Shown: positions 45,445 through 54,430, numbered from the stretch's first letter. The stretch: 64,000 nucleotides of DNA from Nonomuraea terrae (GCF_004348995.1 NZ_SMKQ01000019.1:1-64000), one strand, 5' to 3'. The notes: generated from the letters alone by a model not told the origin. Numbers and translations: made by a program.

Positions 45445-45789
45445 GTGACTACTGGTGATGAGCTCAGGGCTGCCGTGTCCGCCCGCCGCGACCTCGGGCC
45501 CGAATTCGAGGACGCCGTCGTGGAGTCGTTCCTCGACAAGATGGGCCAGGAGATCGACCGCCGGGTGGACGAACGCCTGGCCGCCGCGCCCAAGGCAGGG
45601 AAGGCGGCGGCCGGCGGTCCCAACCATGCTCAGCGGCTGGCCCTGGCGATCGTCTCGCTCTCGCTCGGCACGGTCTCCACGCTCGTGCTCACCATCCTCG
45701 GCGAAGGGCACATGTCGGCGCTGATCCCCATCTGGGTCGCCATCTTCGTGCTCAACGCGATCTTCAACGGGTCGAAGAGCCGCGATTAG
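45445..45789 (+). CDS. small membrane protein
   Basis: 114 residues from GTG 45445. A charged helix of about 60 residues (AVVESFLDKMGQEIDRRVDE) is followed by two hydrophobic segments (LALAIVSLSLGTVSTLVLTI, LIPIWVAIFVLNAIF). Such proteins are often next to transcription or division genes in actinobacteria, with no known job. Its stop overlaps the end of the convergent pgeF gene by four bases. Confidence 0.7.
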   Translation: MTTGDELRAAVSARRDLGPEFEDAVVESFLDKMGQEIDRRVDERLAAAPKAGKAAAGGPNHAQRLALAIVSLSLGTVSTLVLTILGEGHMSALIPIWVAIFVLNAIFNGSKSRD

Positions 45790-46493
45790 GCGAGCCAGAC
45801 GATCCCGGCGAAGCGTCCGCCGGGCTGTTCGCGGCGGTGGGAGTAGAGCTCCTGCGACTCGATCGTGCAGCGCGCGTCGTGGCGCACGTCGGCCAGCCCC
45901 GCCGCGCGCAGCTGCGCCTCGATGCCGGCTCTCAGGTCGAGCGCGGGCGTGCCCCACGACGTCGTCGACCACGTCTGCGGCACCTTCGAGGCCACCCGCC
46001 CGCGCAGGTCGGCGGGCACCTCGTAGCAGCGGCCGCACGCGCCCGGGCCGATCAGCGCGACCATGCGCTCCGGCAGCGCGTCCTTGGCCGCCATGGCCTC
46101 CACCAGCACCGTCGCGATGCCCGCCTCCGTGCCGGGGCGGCCGGAGTGGGCGGCGCCGACCATGCGCGCCACCGGGTCGGCCACGAGCACGGCGGGGCAG
46201 TCGGCGCCGAGCGAGGCGAGGGCCAGCTTCGGCTCGGTGGTGAATACCCCGTCGAGCGGGGGCGGATCGTCGCCGAACGGCTCGCTCACGTACGCGACCT
46301 CGGCGCTGTGGACCTGGCGCATGAACACCACGGCCCGCACACCCAGCTCGGCGGCCACGCCCGCGCGGTTGGCGCGCACGGCGGCCGGGTCGTCGCCGAC
46401 CATGCCGCCGAGGTTGCGAGAGCCGTACGGAGGGACGCTGACCCCTCCGTGACGATCGGTGATGGCGACGTGGACGCCGGGGGCCAGCTGCAT
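45786..46493 (-). CDS. pgeF: laccase-domain protein PgeF
   Basis: 235 residues of the YfiH/PgeF family, which correct peptidoglycan precursors or act as purine nucleoside phosphorylases. The copper/zinc site residues sit in MRQVHSAEVAYV, GADCPAVLVAD, AHSGRPGTEAG and the CGRCYEVP segment. Two motifs differ from the usual AHAGWRG and GxCCYEV forms. ATG 46493 is preceded by GGGGG only. The next gene upstream on the same strand encodes an enoyl-CoA hydratase-like protein. Confidence 0.85.
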   Translation of the reverse strand: MQLAPGVHVAITDRHGGVSVPPYGSRNLGGMVGDDPAAVRANRAGVAAELGVRAVVFMRQVHSAEVAYVSEPFGDDPPPLDGVFTTEPKLALASLGADCPAVLVADPVARMVGAAHSGRPGTEAGIATVLVEAMAAKDALPERMVALIGPGACGRCYEVPADLRGRVASKVPQTWSTTSWGTPALDLRAGIEAQLRAAGLADVRHDARCTIESQELYSHRREQPGGRFAGIVWLA

Positions 46494-46513
46494 GCCCCCG
46501 ATCCTAGGACACC

Positions 46514-47284
46514 TCAGCGGCCCTGCCAGGCGACCCTCTCCTTGGCCAGGAACGCGGGCACGGCCGCGTGGAAGTCGGCGCTGCCGAAGACCTCGGCCAC
46601 GATGTCGTCGCCGTCCGGCAGGCCGGCCACCCGCAGCCGTCTGACGGCCTCCTTGGCCGCCCACATCGACAGCGGCGCGTGCGACAGCAGCCGCTCCTCC
46701 ACCTCGGCCTGGCGAGCGGGCAGGTCGCCCGGCTCGCACAGCTCGGCGGCGAACCCGGCCGCGTGCGCCTCCTCCCCCGTGTAGAGGCGGGCCCGCAGCA
46801 GCATGTCGAGGGTCCGCGCGGGGCCGAGGTGGTGCACGAGCAGCGAGTACGTGTTCATCGACAGGCAGTTGCCGAGCGTCCGCGCGATCGGCGCCCCGAA
46901 CCGGGCCTCCGGCACGGCCAGCCGCAGGTCGCACGCGGCGGCCAGGATCAGGCCGGCGCCCACGCAGTAGCCCTGGACGACGGCCAGGGTGGGCACCCTG
47001 ACGCGTTCGAGCCGGTCGACGACGCGCTGGATGCGGCGTTCGTAGGCGACGCCGTCGGCGCCGTCGGTGAACGCGGCGAACTGGGAGATGTCGGTGCCCG
47101 ACACGAACGCCCGCTCCCCGGCGCCCGACAGGGCGAGCAGCCGGATGCCGGGGTCGGCGTCGGCACGTTCGCAGGCGTCGTACAGGCCGTCCCACATGAC
47201 CCAGGTCAGGGCGTTGTGGCGGGCGGGCCGGTTGAACACGACCCGCAGCACGGGTCCGTCGGCGGTCACGAGTAAATCGCTCAC
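46514..47284 (-). CDS. enoyl-CoA hydratase/isomerase
   Basis: 256 residues of the crotonase family. RPARHNALTWVMWDGL starts the fold, the oxyanion hole is in AFVSGTDISQFAAF and GYCVGAGLILAAACDLRLA, and LDMLLRARLYTGEEAHAAGF follows. The second catalytic glutamate position of hydratases is changed (ARFGAPIARTLGN), so it may be an isomerase or hydrolase. GTG 47284 has AAGGAG five bases upstream. It is divergent from the TIM-barrel gene on its right. Confidence 0.85.
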   Translation of the reverse strand: MSDLLVTADGPVLRVVFNRPARHNALTWVMWDGLYDACERADADPGIRLLALSGAGERAFVSGTDISQFAAFTDGADGVAYERRIQRVVDRLERVRVPTLAVVQGYCVGAGLILAAACDLRLAVPEARFGAPIARTLGNCLSMNTYSLLVHHLGPARTLDMLLRARLYTGEEAHAAGFAAELCEPGDLPARQAEVEERLLSHAPLSMWAAKEAVRRLRVAGLPDGDDIVAEVFGSADFHAAVPAFLAKERVAWQGR

Positions 47285-47357
47285 ATGATCTCCTTTCCCT
47301 TCCATGCTGCCCGTTCTGGCCTAGCGTGGATCACATGCGACGACGAGGAGGGACCCG

Positions 47358-48281
47358 ATGACGAGCCTTGCCGACCTGCACGCCCTGATGGAGCGCCTCG
47401 GCCACCCAGTGGCCAGGGCCGCGGCCGAGTCCGGCGACCGTTTCGCCGACGGGGCGCCGTACCGGTTCGAGATCCCCAGCGTCGAGGGGCCCGCCGTGCT
47501 GGAGGCCGTGGTGGCGGAGGCGGACCGGCTCGGCGTGCCGGTCGCCCGCACCTCGCAGGGCAGCGGCGTGATGATGCTGACCGACGACGAGATCCGGCGC
47601 ATGGCGCGGATCGGGGCAGAGCGCGGCATCGAGGTCAACCTGTTCCTGGGGCCGCGCGCCGCCTGGGACACCGGCGGCCAGGCCAAGCTCACCCAGGCCG
47701 TGGGCGCGGCGGCGCGGGGCAACGCGATGGTCGCGGCGTGCGTGGCCGACGCGCTGCGGGCCTGCGCGCTCGGCATCCGCAGCCTGCTCGTCGGCGACCT
47801 CGGCGCGCTGGAGGTGCTGCGCACGCTGAAGGAGGACGGCACGCTGCCGGCCGGTCTCGTGCTGAAGACGTCGGTGCTGATGCCGCTGACGAACGGCCCG
47901 ACGGCCGCGATCTACGAACGCCTCGGCGCGACCACGGTGAACGTGGGCACCGACCTGACGATCCCGCACCTGGCGGAGATCCGGGCCGCGACCGGGCTGC
48001 CGATCGACCTCTACCTGGAGGTGCCCGACGACCAGGGCGGGTTCGTCCGCTTCTACGAGGCGGCGGAGATCGTCCGGGCCGCCGCTCCCGTCTACCTGAA
48101 GATGGGCCTGCGCAACGCGCCCAACATCTATCCCTCCGGCGGTCACCTCGGCGCGGTGCCGCAGGAGCTCGGACGCGAGCGGGTGCGCCGGGCCGCGCTG
48201 GCGCAGCGCCTGATCGAGCAGCTCGACCCAGGGCTGGGGAAGCCGTCCCCGGCGTCGGACGCGGGGGTTCCCGAGATCTAG
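47358..48281 (+). CDS. U32-peptidase-like TIM-barrel protein
   Basis: 307 residues with a regular alternation of strands and helices: YRFEIPSVEGPAVLEAVVAE, GIEVNLFLGPRAAWDTGG, GIRSLLVGDLGALEVL, TTVNVGTDLTIPHLAEI and VYLKMGLRNAPNIYPSG. I recall near-identical phrases in actinobacterial proteins labelled U32 family peptidase, but I see no proven catalytic site. It may be an enzyme of small-molecule metabolism. It is divergent from the crotonase gene. Confidence 0.6.
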   Translation: MTSLADLHALMERLGHPVARAAAESGDRFADGAPYRFEIPSVEGPAVLEAVVAEADRLGVPVARTSQGSGVMMLTDDEIRRMARIGAERGIEVNLFLGPRAAWDTGGQAKLTQAVGAAARGNAMVAACVADALRACALGIRSLLVGDLGALEVLRTLKEDGTLPAGLVLKTSVLMPLTNGPTAAIYERLGATTVNVGTDLTIPHLAEIRAATGLPIDLYLEVPDDQGGFVRFYEAAEIVRAAAPVYLKMGLRNAPNIYPSGGHLGAVPQELGRERVRRAALAQRLIEQLDPGLGKPSPASDAGVPEI

Positions 48282-48290
48282 ACGTCCCGG

Positions 48291-48338
48291 CTTCTCCGGA
48301 CGTGCGGGTCTCCAGGCGTGCAGGTCTCTAGGCGTGCA
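48291..48338. repeat. 16-bp tandem repeat spanning a stop codon
   Basis: Two close copies of GGTCTCCAGGCGTGCA (48307-48322 and 48323-48338, one base different) and a third, worn copy before them (48291-48306). On the minus strand each carries CTGCACGCCTAG, the Leu-His-Ala-stop end of the methyltransferase gene. Confidence 0.85.
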
Positions 48339-49407
48339 GGCGGTGGACCGTGAGCGGGCCGCCGCCCCAGCGCCCGATCGCCTCCTCGTCGGCGAAGGCG
48401 AGCACGCGCATCATGTTGCCGCCGTCGCTGCGGTCGACGTTGCGGCGCAGCCGCTTGCTCAGGTCGGGGTGCAGCGCGGTGGTGCCGGCCTCGATCGTGT
48501 CCCCGTAGTGGGGGGCGAAGGCGACGCCCGCGAATCCGGTACGGGCCAGCAGCGTGGGCACGGTCTTCGAGGAGTAGAACATCAGGTGGTTCTTGGTGAA
48601 GCCGCTCCACTTCGGCCCGTACGCCTTCAGCAGCAGCGACTGTGCGTTCACGGTGAGGATGAGCAGCACGCCGCCGGGCGCGAGCAGGCTCCTGAACTTC
48701 CTGAAGTCCTCCAGCGGCCTGGGCAGGTGCGCGAGCACCGACCAGAGCGTGATCACGTCGAAGCCGCCGGCGGCGATCTCGGGCACGTCCTCGGGCGCGC
48801 CGAAGTAGGTGCGCGCCCGGCTGAGCCGCTGGTTGGCCTGCTCGACCGACTCGGGCGACAGATCCACGCCGTACGCGTCGAAGCCGCGCCGCTCGGCCAG
48901 CTCCAGGAAGAGCCCGACGCCGGAGCCGAAGTCGAGCAGCCGGCGTTCCTTGCCCTCGTCGAAGACCGGAGAGAACGCCTTCATCGTCAGGTCGTAGCGG
49001 CGCTGCCGGTTGGCGGCGTACTTGCCGCTCAGGAAGTTGCTGTAGCCGGAGGCGTACAGGTCGCCGAGGCGTTCCGGCCGCACGTTCGGGTTGCGGTAGA
49101 GAAAGCCGCAGGAGGGGCAGCGGACGACGTGGTAGCGCCAGCCCTTGCCCGTGCCGCCGGTCGGCTCGAAGAGCGGCTGCTGCCGGGACTCCCCGCACAT
49201 CATGCAACTGAGGAACTCCTCGATCTCGCCGAGCGCCCGCAGCCTCCTGTACTCCTCCAGCGTCATCACCGGCGCCCGCCGGATCAGCCGCTGCCACTGC
49301 GCCTCACGGATGAGCCGCTCCCCTGGCCGGACGTACACCCGCTGTCCCCACGGGACACGGTCGTAACGGGAGCCGTACGCCAGTCTGCCGAGCCATCTGT
49401 ATGCCAT
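48328..49407 (-). CDS. class I SAM-dependent methyltransferase with zinc-ribbon segment
   Basis: 359 residues. A cysteine pair (SCMMCGES) and a second (RCPSCGFLYRNP) form a zinc ribbon before the methyltransferase core, whose SAM motif is LLDFGSGVGLFLELAERRGF with DAYGVDLSPESVEQA next. The C-terminal part is a variable lid. This layout is that of methyltransferases of sugars or secondary metabolites. ATG 49407 is chosen over GTG 49416. Its 3' end is the source of a tandem repeat. Confidence 0.85.
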   Translation of the reverse strand: MAYRWLGRLAYGSRYDRVPWGQRVYVRPGERLIREAQWQRLIRRAPVMTLEEYRRLRALGEIEEFLSCMMCGESRQQPLFEPTGGTGKGWRYHVVRCPSCGFLYRNPNVRPERLGDLYASGYSNFLSGKYAANRQRRYDLTMKAFSPVFDEGKERRLLDFGSGVGLFLELAERRGFDAYGVDLSPESVEQANQRLSRARTYFGAPEDVPEIAAGGFDVITLWSVLAHLPRPLEDFRKFRSLLAPGGVLLILTVNAQSLLLKAYGPKWSGFTKNHLMFYSSKTVPTLLARTGFAGVAFAPHYGDTIEAGTTALHPDLSKRLRRNVDRSDGGNMMRVLAFADEEAIGRWGGGPLTVHRLHA

Positions 49408-49527
49408 CGCCACCACCCTGCGACCGGTTGTGCCCCTGCGTTATTGCGACTATGCGTCACTGTTCGGGCACTTTACGTGATGTTTGCGGTACGCGCCATC
49501 TGTCCGACTGTAGGCGAGAAATCTGAG

Positions 49528-49541
49528 CAAGCATATGCTTG
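49528..49541. promoter_or_regulatory. 14-bp perfect palindrome before the TPR gene
   Basis: CAAGCATATGCTTG is self-complementary. It lies in the 216-base divergent gap between the methyltransferase and TPR genes. A TAGATT hexamer with TTCTTG 17 bases upstream (49586-49614 region) could be the promoter of the TPR gene. Otherwise I see nothing in the gap. Confidence 0.4.
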
Positions 49542-49623
49542 GTTTCGGTCGCCGGCTCCGACCGTGAACGCCTGGCCGAAAGGCTGTTCTTGTCGGCGAT
49601 TCCGTCGGATAGATTTACCGGTC

Positions 49624-50499
49624 ATGAGCGAGTGGATCACGGACCGTCCCGAGCTGTCCGAGGAGGCCGCCCACTCCCGCGCCTCCGTGCTGCGCAGCCG
49701 CGCAGAGTCGTACATCGCGCTGGGCCGGCACGACGCGGCGATCGCGGACCTGACCGAGTCGATCGCGCTGGTGCCGGACAACGCCCGCGCCTGGCGGCTG
49801 CGCGGCGAGAGCCACCGCGTCACCGGGCGGCACGACGCCGCGCTCGAGGACTTCGACGAGGCCCTGAAGCTGGAGCCGGACAGCGCGTACGCCCTGGGCT
49901 CGCGCGGGCAGACGTACGCGGCCATGGGCCGGCTGGAGGAGGCCATGGACGACTTCGAGCACGCACTCACCCTCTCCCCCGACTCGCTGTGGATCCTGGA
50001 GGCCAAGGCCGACGCGCTGGCCGACCTCGACCGGCTGGACGAGGCCCTGGAGACGCACACCAAGATCATCGCGCTGGACGAGAGCCTGGCGTACTCGTGG
50101 GTGGCGCGCGGCGACCTCTACCAGCGGATGCAGCTCTATCCCGAGGCCGTCGACGACTACGCCAGAGCCCTGGAGGCCGAGCCGGACCACGTGCGGGCGC
50201 TGAGCAGGCGGGGCGAGGCGCTGCGCATGCTCGACCGCTACGAGGAGGCACTGGCGGACCTGAACCGGGCCCTGGAGCTCGACCCGGGCAACGACCGCGC
50301 GCTCGGCAGCCGGGGCGCGGTGCTGAGCGAGCTGGGCGACAACGAGGCCGCGCTGGCCGACCTCGACAAGGCGACCGAGCTCGACCCGGAGTACATCTGG
50401 GCCTACCGGGTGCGCGGCGAGATCCTGCAGGAGCTCGACCGGCACGAGGAGGCCGTCTCCGACTTCACCCGGGCTCTGCATCTGCAGTTCGGCGACTGA
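49624..50499 (+). CDS. tetratricopeptide repeat protein
   Basis: 291 residues built almost wholly of TPR units of 34 residues, about eight of them (for example ALEDFDEALKLEPDSAYALG and EALADLNRALELDPGNDRAL). There is no signal peptide or other domain. It is a protein-binding scaffold. The ATG at 49624 has no strong ribosome site, and TAGATT lies eight bases before it, so it may be leaderless. It overlaps the 3' end of the convergent hydrolase by 35 bases. Confidence 0.9.
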   Translation: MSEWITDRPELSEEAAHSRASVLRSRAESYIALGRHDAAIADLTESIALVPDNARAWRLRGESHRVTGRHDAALEDFDEALKLEPDSAYALGSRGQTYAAMGRLEEAMDDFEHALTLSPDSLWILEAKADALADLDRLDEALETHTKIIALDESLAYSWVARGDLYQRMQLYPEAVDDYARALEAEPDHVRALSRRGEALRMLDRYEEALADLNRALELDPGNDRALGSRGAVLSELGDNEAALADLDKATELDPEYIWAYRVRGEILQELDRHEEAVSDFTRALHLQFGD

Positions 50500-51328
50500 T
50501 CCCGGCCAGCCACTCAAGGGCCGCCGGGGCCGCGCGCATGGCCGAGATGTGGCCGTCGCCGGGCAGGAGGCGGAGCTCGGCCGACGGGCAGCGGCCGGCC
50601 AGCCACCCGCCGTGCGCGCTGGGCACGACCCTGTCCTGGTCGCCGTGCATGATCAGCACCGGGGCCGTCACCTCGGCGGGGTCGCAGCCCCACGGGGCGA
50701 CGTAGGCCAGGTCGTCGTCGATCTGCCCGCCGGGGCCGCCGGCCTGCGCGGCCGCCACGACCTCGCCGAACCAGGACCAGTCTCCCTCCAGCGCGGCGTG
50801 GTCTTCGGGGGTGAACATCTCCGGGTCGTACGCGGCCGCCGCCTGGTGACGCTCCAGCTCGGCCCGTCCCCGCAGGGCGGCGCGGAACCCGGCCGCGCCG
50901 GAGGCGTACATGCCCGTGAACCAGTCGAGGCCCTCGGCCCCGTACGGCGCCGGCGCGGACACGCTGACGGCGGCCGTCACCCGCTCACGCAGCAGGGCGG
51001 CACAGGCCAGGGCATGCGCACCCCCACCGGAGTGCCCCATGACGGCGAAACGCCCGATCCCCAGCGCGTCGGCGACCCGCTCACCCAGAACCGCCGCGGA
51101 TCCAACCCTCCGCCCCGGCCACCGCGTGGACGCGCCGTAACCAGGCCGGTCATAGGCCACCCACCGCAGGCCGAGCTGCAAGGCCATGTCCGCCAACGGC
51201 TCCGGCGGCGCCCCGACGTTGGGCGTCCCATGGTGCCAGAGCACCGCCGGCAGCCCGTCATCACCCGGAGCGGCATCGTAGGCATGCACGCTGCGCCCAT
51301 CCCCAAGCGCCAACTCGAACTCTCGCAC
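50465..51328 (-). CDS. alpha/beta hydrolase
   Basis: 287 residues. The nucleophile elbow is GHSGGGAHALACAALL, the oxyanion strand is VLWHHGTPNVGAPP, the acid is in VLIMHGDQDRVVPS and the histidine in LLPGDGHISAMRAA. The substrate is unknown. GTG 51328 is chosen because GGAGG lies five bases upstream; the frame continues open for 77 further codons with no ribosome site. Confidence 0.88.
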   Translation of the reverse strand: MREFELALGDGRSVHAYDAAPGDDGLPAVLWHHGTPNVGAPPEPLADMALQLGLRWVAYDRPGYGASTRWPGRRVGSAAVLGERVADALGIGRFAVMGHSGGGAHALACAALLRERVTAAVSVSAPAPYGAEGLDWFTGMYASGAAGFRAALRGRAELERHQAAAAYDPEMFTPEDHAALEGDWSWFGEVVAAAQAGGPGGQIDDDLAYVAPWGCDPAEVTAPVLIMHGDQDRVVPSAHGGWLAGRCPSAELRLLPGDGHISAMRAAPAALEWLAGISRRTADAEPG

Positions 51329-51640
51329 CCGGACCTCCGCCTCCCACTCGCCGTCCCTGGCGACCCTAGAGAACGCCCCCGACAGAACCGCGCCACAAAC
51401 CCCTGTCCGCGAGTCTCCCCGCCCAATCCGCCGACCCCCAGAAGGCTCCCGTCCGAGCGGAAGCATCGAGCACGAGCGAGCCCTTTCCGCCGGCAGGCGA
51501 GCGACGGCCCGCTCGCCACAAGCGCGATCGCGGAACGACGCCGGCAGCCGTCCCGCCACGTGTCTTTCCGGCCCTGCCGGCGGGTTTGGCCGTAGCGCAT
51601 CGTGGCAGGGGAGATATCACGACAAAGGGGGACAAAAGGA
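51329..51640. other. intergenic region with no recognised gene
   Basis: About 310 bases between the divergent hydrolase and the small Gly/Lys-rich gene. Long frames cross it on both strands but have no ribosome site and no family resemblance. It must hold the promoters of both neighbours. The end (GGGGGACAAAAGGA) is the ribosome site region of the small gene. Confidence 0.5.
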
Positions 51641-51838
51641 ATGAGCAATCCACAACAGCCAGAGCTTCGCAGGTCCGGCAAGGCCAGCACCGACTCCAAA
51701 TCCGCGGACGCCGCCCGCGAGACCAAGGGAGCCGCCACGCGCGCCGCCGCCCACCCGCACGGCACGGACAAGGGCGGCAAGGGCGGAGGCAAGGGTGGAG
51801 GCGTGCCGCCGGCCCAGCGACCGAACCATCCGGGGTGA
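51641..51838 (+). CDS. 65-residue hydrophilic Gly/Lys-rich protein
   Basis: From ATG 51641 it encodes MSNPQQPELRRSGKASTDSK, an alanine-rich middle and a KGGKGGGKGGGVPPAQRPNH tail. It is probably disordered and may bind nucleic acid or be a short stress protein. AAGGGGG lies nine bases before the ATG. Its stop overlaps the GTG of the next gene (GTGA), so the two are probably one operon. No family is recognised. Confidence 0.6.
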   Translation: MSNPQQPELRRSGKASTDSKSADAARETKGAATRAAAHPHGTDKGGKGGGKGGGVPPAQRPNHPG

Positions 51839-52656
51839 AGAGCGTGAAGGGAAGCCTGCAGTTCATCGGGAACGCGACGACGCTGATCCGCTATTGCGGC
51901 ATCACACTGCTGACGGATCCGAACTTCCTGCACCAGGGGCAACGCGCGTACCTGGGCTACGGCCTGACCTCACGCCGCCTGCACGACCCCGCGGTGGAGA
52001 TCGAGGACCTGCCGGTCATCGACGCGGTGGTCCTCTCGCACCTGCACGGTGACCACTGGGACCGCGTGGCGCGCAAGGGCCTCGACAAGGACACGCCGGT
52101 CATCACCACCACCTCGGCGGCGGGCAAGCTGCGCAGGCGCGGCTTCCGGCGCAGCGTCGGGCTGGAGAACTGGCAGCAGCACGAGCTGCGCGGCCCTGGC
52201 GGCACGGTGACGATCACCGCCCTGCCCGCCAAGCACGCGCCCGGCCCGATCGCGGGGCTGTTGCCGCCGGTGATCGGCACGATGCTGGAGTTCTGCGGTC
52301 AGGAGGGGCTGGTGGAGCTGCGCATGCTGATCAGCGGCGACACGCTGCTCGACCGCCGCCTGGACTCGATCCCGCGCCGCTTCCCCGACATCGACCTGGC
52401 GCTCGTGCACCTGGGCGGCACCAAGCTGCTCGGCTCGCTGCTCGTCACCATGGACGGCCGGCAGGGCGCCGGATGGGTGGACCTGATGAACCCGCACGCG
52501 GTCGTGCCGATCCACTACGACGACTACACGGTCTTCAGCTCACCGTTGGACGACTTCCGCCAGCACATCGAGCAGGCCGGCCTGGCCGACCGGGTCGTCT
52601 GTCTGGAACGGGGCGAGACCCGCGAACTCGCGCCGCACCGTCTCGTCAGACACTGA
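51835..52656 (+). CDS. MBL-fold metal-dependent hydrolase (UlaG/NAPE-PLD-like)
   Basis: 273 residues with the metallo-beta-lactamase motif VLSHLHGDHWDRV, a GNATTLIRYCGITLLTDPNF N-terminus, LPAKHAPGP, LISGDTLLD and a final PHAVVPIHYDDY. The family cleaves phosphodiester or lactone bonds. It starts at GTG 51835, overlapping the small gene, or at GTG 51844. Its 3' end is tandemly duplicated. Confidence 0.85.
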   Translation: MKSVKGSLQFIGNATTLIRYCGITLLTDPNFLHQGQRAYLGYGLTSRRLHDPAVEIEDLPVIDAVVLSHLHGDHWDRVARKGLDKDTPVITTTSAAGKLRRRGFRRSVGLENWQQHELRGPGGTVTITALPAKHAPGPIAGLLPPVIGTMLEFCGQEGLVELRMLISGDTLLDRRLDSIPRRFPDIDLALVHLGGTKLLGSLLVTMDGRQGAGWVDLMNPHAVVPIHYDDYTVFSSPLDDFRQHIEQAGLADRVVCLERGETRELAPHRLVRH

Positions 52657-52683
52657 CCCGCACCGCCTCGTCAGACACTGACC
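52634..52683. repeat. 25-bp direct repeat spanning a stop codon
   Basis: Two tandem 25-base copies beginning CGCACCG(T/C)CTCGTCAG (52634-52658, 52659-52683) differ at one base. Each includes the Arg-His-stop end (AGACACTGA) of the MBL gene, so the repeat duplicated the end of the gene. Confidence 0.9.
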
Positions 52684-52687
52684 GACG

Positions 52688-53689
52688 TCAGGTGTCGGAC
52701 CGGGCCTTGCTCGGCTGCACCCGCTTCGGCTCGCCCGGCATCTTCGGATAGTTGGGCGGGTACGGCATGTCGCCGCGCTCGTCCTCGGCGTACATCCGCA
52801 GGAGCGGCTCGATGGAGTGGGCGTGGTCGTCGATGGCCACGTGCACGTCGCCGACCTCGGCGAACCGGGCGGGCATGGTGCGGATGTCGAAGTCGCGCGG
52901 GTCGGCGTCGGCCAGCTCGTCCCAGGTGAGCGGGGCCGAGACGGGGGCGTGCGGCCGGGCCCTGACGGAGTAGGCGCTGGCCACCGTGCGGTCTCGGGCG
53001 TTCTGGTTGAAGTCGATGAAGACGCGGTCGCCGCGCTCCTCCTTCCACCAGGCCGTGGTCACCAGGGCGGGATCGCGCGCCTCGACGGCCCGGGCCAGGG
53101 CGATGCCGGCGTGGCGTACGTCGACGAAATCCCACCGCGGCTCGATGCGCACGGCGATGTGGACGCCGCGGTTGCCCGACGTCTTCACGTAGCCGGTCAT
53201 GCCGAGCTCGGCGAGCACCTCCCTGGTCAGGAAGGCGGCCTTGCGGGCGGCGTCGAACTCCAGGCCCGGCTGCGGGTCGAGGTCGACGCGCAGCTCGTCG
53301 GGGTGCTCGACGTCGGCGGCGCGCACCTGCCAGGGGTGGAAGTCGATGGTGCCGAGGTTGGCGCAGTAGGCGATCGCGGCGATCTCGGTGACGCGCAGGG
53401 ACTGCGCCGTGCGGCCGCTCGGGAACGTCACGGTCACCGACTGGAGCCAGTCGGGGTGCCGCGGCGGCATGCGCTTCTGGTAGATGGCCTCGGTCTGCAC
53501 GCCGTCGGGATGGCGCTTGATGTTGGTCGGCCGGTCCCGCAGGGCGCGCAGTGCCCCCTCGCCGACGCTCACGTAGTATTCGACCAGCTCGCGCTTTGTC
53601 GCGCCGATCTCCGGGAAGTAGACCTTGTCGGGATTGGTGACCTTGACGGTCCGCTCCCCCACCTCGAGCTCGATGTACGGCGATGCCAT
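52688..53689 (-). CDS. LigD-type NHEJ DNA polymerase/primase
   Basis: 333 residues of the archaeo-eukaryotic primase fold found in LigD. The metal-binding DLDP is in ELRVDLDPQPGLEF, GNRGVHIAVRI is the nucleotide site and a late RVFIDFNQNARDRTVASAYS carries the third acid. It fills gaps at broken ends with NTPs. There is no fused ligase or phosphoesterase domain, so it is a stand-alone polymerase. ATG 53689 is preceded by GAGGGC. The stand-alone ligase gene at 44.2 kb may be its partner. Confidence 0.92.
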   Translation of the reverse strand: MASPYIELEVGERTVKVTNPDKVYFPEIGATKRELVEYYVSVGEGALRALRDRPTNIKRHPDGVQTEAIYQKRMPPRHPDWLQSVTVTFPSGRTAQSLRVTEIAAIAYCANLGTIDFHPWQVRAADVEHPDELRVDLDPQPGLEFDAARKAAFLTREVLAELGMTGYVKTSGNRGVHIAVRIEPRWDFVDVRHAGIALARAVEARDPALVTTAWWKEERGDRVFIDFNQNARDRTVASAYSVRARPHAPVSAPLTWDELADADPRDFDIRTMPARFAEVGDVHVAIDDHAHSIEPLLRMYAEDERGDMPYPPNYPKMPGEPKRVQPSKARSDT

Positions 53690-54028
53690 GCCCTCGAACC
53701 TACTCCCCCGGTCCGACAACTCGGCCGGTTAGGCGGGGTGGGCTCGTCCCGGAGCCGCCGCGGTGGCGGGACCGAGGGCTCGACGGGACGAGCCACCAGA
53801 CCGTCCGCCGCCGTTCCGGGCGCTGGCGCGCCACCCGGCCGGCCCCTCACGATCCCCGCGGCTCCAGCACGGGCGTGGGCTGCGCCGCTCGGCGGGATCT
53901 TGGCGGACGATCTCACCCCTTGCAGGAGGCGATGACACCCCCTTGCCTACAAAGACGCGAATTCGCCCCAGAACGGATGCTTCACCCTGCGGAGATCTCT
54001 TTTTGCCACCATCTCGTACTCTGGACGC
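53690..54028. other. intergenic region with no recognised gene
   Basis: About 340 bases between the divergent LigD-polymerase and msrB genes. The frames that cross it have no ribosome site and no family resemblance. The right half is AT-richer and must hold the msrB promoter; I see no clear operator or hairpin. Confidence 0.5.
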
Positions 54029-54430
54029 ATGGAGAACGTCGTCAAGAGCGAGGCGGAGTGGCGGGCCGAGCTGTCGCCCGAGGAGTACCACGTCCTCAGG
54101 GAGGCCGGGACCGAGCGCCCGTTCACGGGGGAATACGTCGACACCAAGACCGAGGGCATCTACTCGTGCCGTGCCTGCGGCGCGGAGCTGTTCCGGTCCG
54201 ACACGAAGTTCGAGTCGCACTGCGGATGGCCGAGCTTCTTCGAGCCGTCCGAATCCGACGCGGTGCGGCTGATCGAGGACCGCAGCCTGGGCATGGTGCG
54301 CACCGAGGTGCGCTGCGCGCGCTGCGACTCCCACCTGGGGCACGTCTTCCACGGTGAGGGCTACCCGACGCCTACCGATGATCGCTACTGCATCAACTCG
54401 ATCTCGCTGCGCCTGGAGCCCAAGGCCTGA
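54029..54430 (+). CDS. msrB: peptide methionine-R-sulfoxide reductase
   Basis: 133 residues, complete. The zinc is held by C47, C50, C96 and C99 (YSCRAC and RCARC), the catalytic cysteine is C121 (YCINSISL) and the resolving position is likely C65 (HCGWPSF). It repairs oxidised methionine in proteins with thioredoxin. It has no msrA fusion or neighbour. Confidence 0.97.
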   Translation: MENVVKSEAEWRAELSPEEYHVLREAGTERPFTGEYVDTKTEGIYSCRACGAELFRSDTKFESHCGWPSFFEPSESDAVRLIEDRSLGMVRTEVRCARCDSHLGHVFHGEGYPTPTDDRYCINSISLRLEPKA

